Assembly (NCBI GenBank): GCA_001779955.1
Contig: MFES01000003.1
Span: forward strand, 1 to 6,694
Source: Candidatus Doudnabacteria bacterium RIFCSPHIGHO2_02_FULL_46_11
Lineage (GTDB): Bacteria; Patescibacteriota; Doudnabacteria; UBA920; 2-02-FULL-46-11
DNA length: 6,694 nt
Direction: 5' to 3'
Position 1 is the stretch's first letter, and each line of letters starts with the position of its first letter. The position numbers and the translations under genes were made by a program. Under the pieces are notes generated by a model, which did not search any database, was not told the DNA's origin, and saw only the letters and a program-made list of their open reading frames with translations. This document shows, in pieces, positions 5,140-6,694 of the stretch.

Positions 5140-5168
5140 TTGATTTAAGGAACATAAACAATTAAAAT
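5140..5168 (+). promoter_or_regulatory. Promoter for the structured RNA and small membrane-protein operon
   Basis: TTGATT (5140-5145) and TAAAAT (5163-5168) are separated by exactly 17 nt, in an AT-rich stretch. Predicted start is about 5175, so the transcript would begin just before the hairpins at 5193 onward. Confidence 0.5.
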
Positions 5169-5174
5169 AAAAAT

Positions 5175-5343
5175 ACAATTAAATTGCCTAAACTCGTAGC
5201 TTGCTACGGGCATGGCTCTAAAACCTTTCCAGATATTTGGCTCGTCGTCAGAGCCCTGGAAAGGTCATATCCCGAAAGGGGTATGGGGTCGAAAGACTCA
5301 CTGGCGGCGGGCTTTGTGTTTACCGGCAGAAAAGGGATTTAAT
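5175..5343 (+). ncRNA. Compact structured RNA leader of unknown class
   Basis: Four strong hairpins follow one another in plus-strand RNA. A: CTCGTAG-CTTG-CTACGGG (5193-5210). B: CCTTTCCAG (5224-5232) with CTGGAAAGG (5256-5264), enclosing GGCTC (5239-5243) and GAGCC (5251-5255) with a one-sided 6-nt bulge. C: CATATCCC-GAAA-GGGGTATG (5266-5285), 8 bp. D: GGGTC-GAAA-GACTC (5286-5299), stacked directly on C. GAAA tetraloops appear only in the plus orientation. GGCTCT at 5214-5219 can compete with 5239-5243 for AGAGCC at 5250-5255, which offers a switch. A less clear GC-rich fold (5301-5329) precedes the AAGGGA ribosome site of the next gene. It could be a cis-regulator or the 5' part of a separate RNA. 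I recognise no known riboswitch or ribozyme consensus. Confidence 0.55.
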
Positions 5344-5493
5344 ATGAAATATTTTTTTATCGGATTATTTATTTTAGGAAGTTTATTCCAGTTAGCGTCT
5401 TTCTCAGATCACCCTAACAAAAAAATTTACAGATATCTAGGTTGGGGTATTTATATCCTAATGTTTATTTTGGCCAATATTTTTCTCTCATAA
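5344..5493 (+). CDS. Small membrane protein, two predicted membrane segments
   Basis: This 49-aa protein has hydrophobic segments at about 3-20 and 33-48, joined by a short polar loop (SDHPNKKIYRY). I do not recognise a family. The ATG at 5344 is chosen because AAGGGA lies 7-8 nt upstream and because the frame upstream to the ATG at 5212 is made of RNA hairpins and encodes an implausible peptide. It is first in a tight rightward run of three small membrane-protein genes behind the structured leader. Small membrane proteins of mobile elements can be holins, exclusion proteins or toxins, but nothing here identifies one. Confidence 0.6.
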   Translation: MKYFFIGLFILGSLFQLASFSDHPNKKIYRYLGWGIYILMFILANIFLS

Positions 5494-5512
5494 ACTCGAT
5501 AGATAAAAAACT

Positions 5513-5710
5513 ATGACTTGGTTTATCGAACTAATCAAAAAAACTATACAAGAAATTACCCCGTCAGCCTTTGTATTATTTGTTTTTTACTGGATCGGAC
5601 AGCTTTGGTGGAATATACAGTGGACTGAGGTGAATACATGGGATTCAATCATGACCATTGGCCTCACTTTTTTCTTTGGGTCGTGGCTATATTTTAGGGA
5701 AAATAATTAG
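5513..5710 (+). CDS. Small membrane protein with aromatic-rich helices
   Basis: This 65-aa protein has an amphipathic N-terminus (TWFIELIKKTIQEI), a first membrane segment at about 18-34 (SAFVLFVFYWIGQLWW) and a second at about 46-61 (IMTIGLTFFFGSWLYF). It ends FRENN. It is unusually rich in Trp and Phe. It starts 19 nt after the preceding gene and ends 5 nt before the next, so the three are almost certainly cotranscribed. No family is recognised; a two-helix architecture with an amphipathic lead is compatible with a holin-like or phage membrane protein, but that is not shown. Confidence 0.65.
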   Translation: MTWFIELIKKTIQEITPSAFVLFVFYWIGQLWWNIQWTEVNTWDSIMTIGLTFFFGSWLYFRENN

Positions 5711-5715
5711 TCAAT

Positions 5716-5973
5716 ATGAAGTGGTTAAAAGAAAAATTTAATGTTGATTATACTTTAAAATCAGTTGGTATTTTAGGAATTATTATTGCAATAATTGCTC
5801 TAGTGTATAGTTTTATTGTCATACCATACGTACAACAAAAGAAATACCGTATTTGTTTTGATATACTAAAAAATAGTAGTGGTGCGATTGAAAATCCCGA
5901 ACTAGCCTTAACAAGTGAAAAAGGTAAAATATTTTTAGATATTTGTTCTAAGGTAGTCAAATATAAAAAATAA
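5716..5973 (+). CDS. Small single-pass membrane-anchored protein
   Basis: This 85-aa protein starts with a basic stretch (MKWLKEKFN), has one long membrane segment at about 16-38 (rich in Ile, Val, Leu) and a polar C-terminal part with two cysteines (C47 and C76) about 30 residues apart. The overall plan, an N-terminal anchor then a small domain, resembles the partial gene at 6508. The antisense ORF over the same bases is rejected. Third gene of the run; no Shine-Dalgarno sequence is evident, consistent with coupling to the gene ending 5 nt upstream. Function unknown. Confidence 0.65.
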   Translation: MKWLKEKFNVDYTLKSVGILGIIIAIIALVYSFIVIPYVQQKKYRICFDILKNSSGAIENPELALTSEKGKIFLDICSKVVKYKK

Positions 5974-6018
5974 TCGAAAAATTTGTCGATCCTTTTGTAT
6001 TTCGAAGAATGGGGTGGC

Positions 6019-6044
6019 TAGGGGTGCCCCGCCCCCTATTTATT
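6019..6044 (+). terminator. Putative terminator of the small membrane-protein operon
   Basis: TAGGGG (6019-6024) and CCCCTA (6033-6038) form a GC-rich stem followed by TTTATTCTT on the plus strand. It lies about 45 nt after the last small gene and overlaps the end of the converging terminase-like gene. The U-tract is broken by an A, so efficiency is uncertain. A weaker ATCGA/TCGAT hairpin (5973-5990) precedes it. Confidence 0.4.
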
Positions 6045-6440
6045 CTTAAGTGTCGCTATTAGTTGTTTTAAACTTCTGGTAAGTTCCTCTGATGTTGCTG
6101 GTATGTCTATATTGAAGCTCTGTGTCTTAGTAGGGGCATAGAGGCCATATAGTCTGTACGCCATATCTAAAGCTGTATTTTTAGCTGGTAGGTTACTGTC
6201 CTGTGCGACTACTTTTTTATGTTCATTGAATAGGTGATCGGCAGTCAGGCCAGCTTGGGCCATTTTGTGCATAATAGCCTCTCTTAGGTAAGGTTTAGTA
6301 AGGTTTTCGTGGGCGATACTCTTTGCCACATTATTGTTTTTGACCTTATAAACGCGTCTAACGGCCTCGGTGGGATTTGTGGTATTTATAGTCTCATCAA
6401 CCCACTTACTTTGTTTAAGTGTTAGTTTCTTTTGTTGCAT
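6036..6440 (-). CDS. Phage terminase small subunit-like protein (TerS)
   Basis: This 134-aa protein looks like the DNA-recognition subunit of a phage packaging terminase. The N-terminal half has the helix-turn-helix arrangement typical of TerS (PF03592-like): LTLKQSKWVDETI (7-19), NPTEAVRRVYKVK (22-34), NNVAKSIAHENLTKPYLREAI (36-56). A second block, KVVAQDSNLPAKNTALDMAYRLYGLYAP (76-103), resembles the conserved segment that precedes the oligomerisation part in relatives. The C-terminus is short and charged. Length is at the small end of the family. No large terminase subunit is next to it in the window: the leftward neighbour genes read the other way. An alternative is a related DNA-binding protein of a non-phage element. 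It is transcribed opposite to the small membrane genes and shares a 67-bp divergent region with the gene at 6508. Confidence 0.72.
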   Translation of the reverse strand: MQQKKLTLKQSKWVDETINTTNPTEAVRRVYKVKNNNVAKSIAHENLTKPYLREAIMHKMAQAGLTADHLFNEHKKVVAQDSNLPAKNTALDMAYRLYGLYAPTKTQSFNIDIPATSEELTRSLKQLIATLKNK

Positions 6441-6507
6441 AAATCATCTATTTGTATTTTACTATAAGTAGAAAAGTAGAAGAAATAATTTAATAGAAAA
6501 TCTGTCT

Positions 6508-6694
6508 ATGATAAAAATTTTAAAATGGTTATTCTCGGTAGACGGCTCAACGGTAATATATAACCTTGGCCTAGGAATTGGTGCTTTCTTGGGAGGATTA
6601 GCTGGTCTTAGGTATATAAGCGAATGGCTACAAAAACAACGTAGACAAGAACTCATTCGAAATTATCAAATAAAGTACCCAAAAGAACTTGACG
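6508..6694 (+). CDS. Membrane-anchored small protein, 5' part (runs off the window)
   Basis: From the ATG at 6508 an open frame of 62 codons continues to the window end: MIKILKWLFS, a Gly-rich hydrophobic segment at about 17-36, then a strongly basic stretch (EWLQKQRRQELIR). The codon usage and the plausible membrane topology favour this frame over the antisense ORF of 64 codons on the other strand. It resembles the gene at 5716 in layout. No strong Shine-Dalgarno sequence. The AGTAGAA unit occurs twice just upstream (about 6467-6481). Family unknown. Confidence 0.6.
   Translation, partial: MIKILKWLFSVDGSTVIYNLGLGIGAFLGGLAGLRYISEWLQKQRRQELIRNYQIKYPKELD

Larger units (their letters stand above)
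3115..6694. mobile_element. Integrated element at tRNA-Glu, left part
   Basis: The element begins at the tRNA-Glu attachment site with its serine recombinase gene and continues past the window end. It carries a 58-aa recombinase-linked gene, a divergent control region, a structured RNA, small membrane proteins and a terminase-small-subunit-like gene. Base composition turns noticeably more AT-rich from about 4600 onward than in the ABC genes. No replication, capsid, portal or large terminase gene is in view, so prophage, phage satellite and non-phage integrative element remain open. Confidence 0.75.

Noticed and set aside
5251..5299. Group II intron domain V or HDV-like ribozyme in the structured leader
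   Set aside because: GAAA tetraloops and GAGCC are present, but the AGC triad with two-base bulge of domain V and the catalytic C region of HDV-like folds are not found, and no reverse transcriptase is nearby.
5212..5343. N-terminal extension of the 49-aa gene to an ATG at 5212
   Set aside because: The extension falls entirely on the RNA hairpins and lacks a ribosome site; AAGGGA precedes the ATG at 5344.
5748..5960. 70-codon minus-strand open frame
   Set aside because: It is antisense to the 85-aa membrane-protein gene, which has better context and spacing.
6462..6656. 64-codon minus-strand open frame
   Set aside because: The plus frame from 6508 on the same bases gives a coherent membrane-anchored protein, while this one would overlap the divergent upstream region of the terminase-like gene.

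Overview
The window looks like part of a Candidate Phyla Radiation (Patescibacteria) chromosome, with the left end of an integrated mobile element on its right side. The lineage call rests on a 16S rRNA 5' end with a very short V1 hairpin and a large V2 insertion, sparse Shine-Dalgarno sequences, small genes, and an apparently leaderless ABC operon. TGA is used as a stop (the ABC ATPase and the recombinase both end in TGA), so this is not a lineage that reads UGA as glycine. The exact phylum cannot be resolved from this stretch.

Positions 1-403 (minus strand) hold the 5' part of a 16S rRNA gene. It is interrupted by about 127-144 nt of low-complexity sequence that folds back on itself. Positions 404-1160 contain no protein gene but are rich in signals, all reading leftward: the ABC operon terminator, a good promoter followed after about 90 nt by a strong intrinsic terminator (a candidate small RNA or attenuator), a matched pair of 40-nt hairpins, and a candidate rRNA promoter at 666-694.

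Positions 1161-2884 (minus) are a two-gene ABC-2 exporter operon, with a permease and an ATPase coupled by an ATGA overlap. The ATPase start lies directly behind a perfect TATAAT. A divergent promoter at 2928-2956 points at tRNA-Glu(UUC) (3081-3155). The first 12 nt of the tRNA region also occur at 2965-2976, exactly where that promoter would start transcription. This suggests a roughly 115-bp insertion with target duplication between promoter and tRNA.

From the tRNA rightward the sequence is an integrated element. A 505-aa serine recombinase runs head-on into the tRNA, and its last 13 residues are encoded by the antisense of the tRNA 3' half, so the attachment site lies there. Upstream of the recombinase are a 58-aa gene and a hairpin-rich leader. 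A control region at about 5050-5170 has divergent promoter-like sequences and a perfect 15-bp palindrome. Rightward from it come a compact structured RNA with GAAA tetraloops and three small membrane-protein genes (5344-5973). A leftward terminase-small-subunit-like gene (6036-6440) and a partial rightward membrane-protein gene (6508 onward) follow. The other element end is not in the window.

The combination of integrase, stand-alone TerS-like protein and small membrane proteins could belong to a prophage or to a phage satellite. The visible part cannot decide between them.
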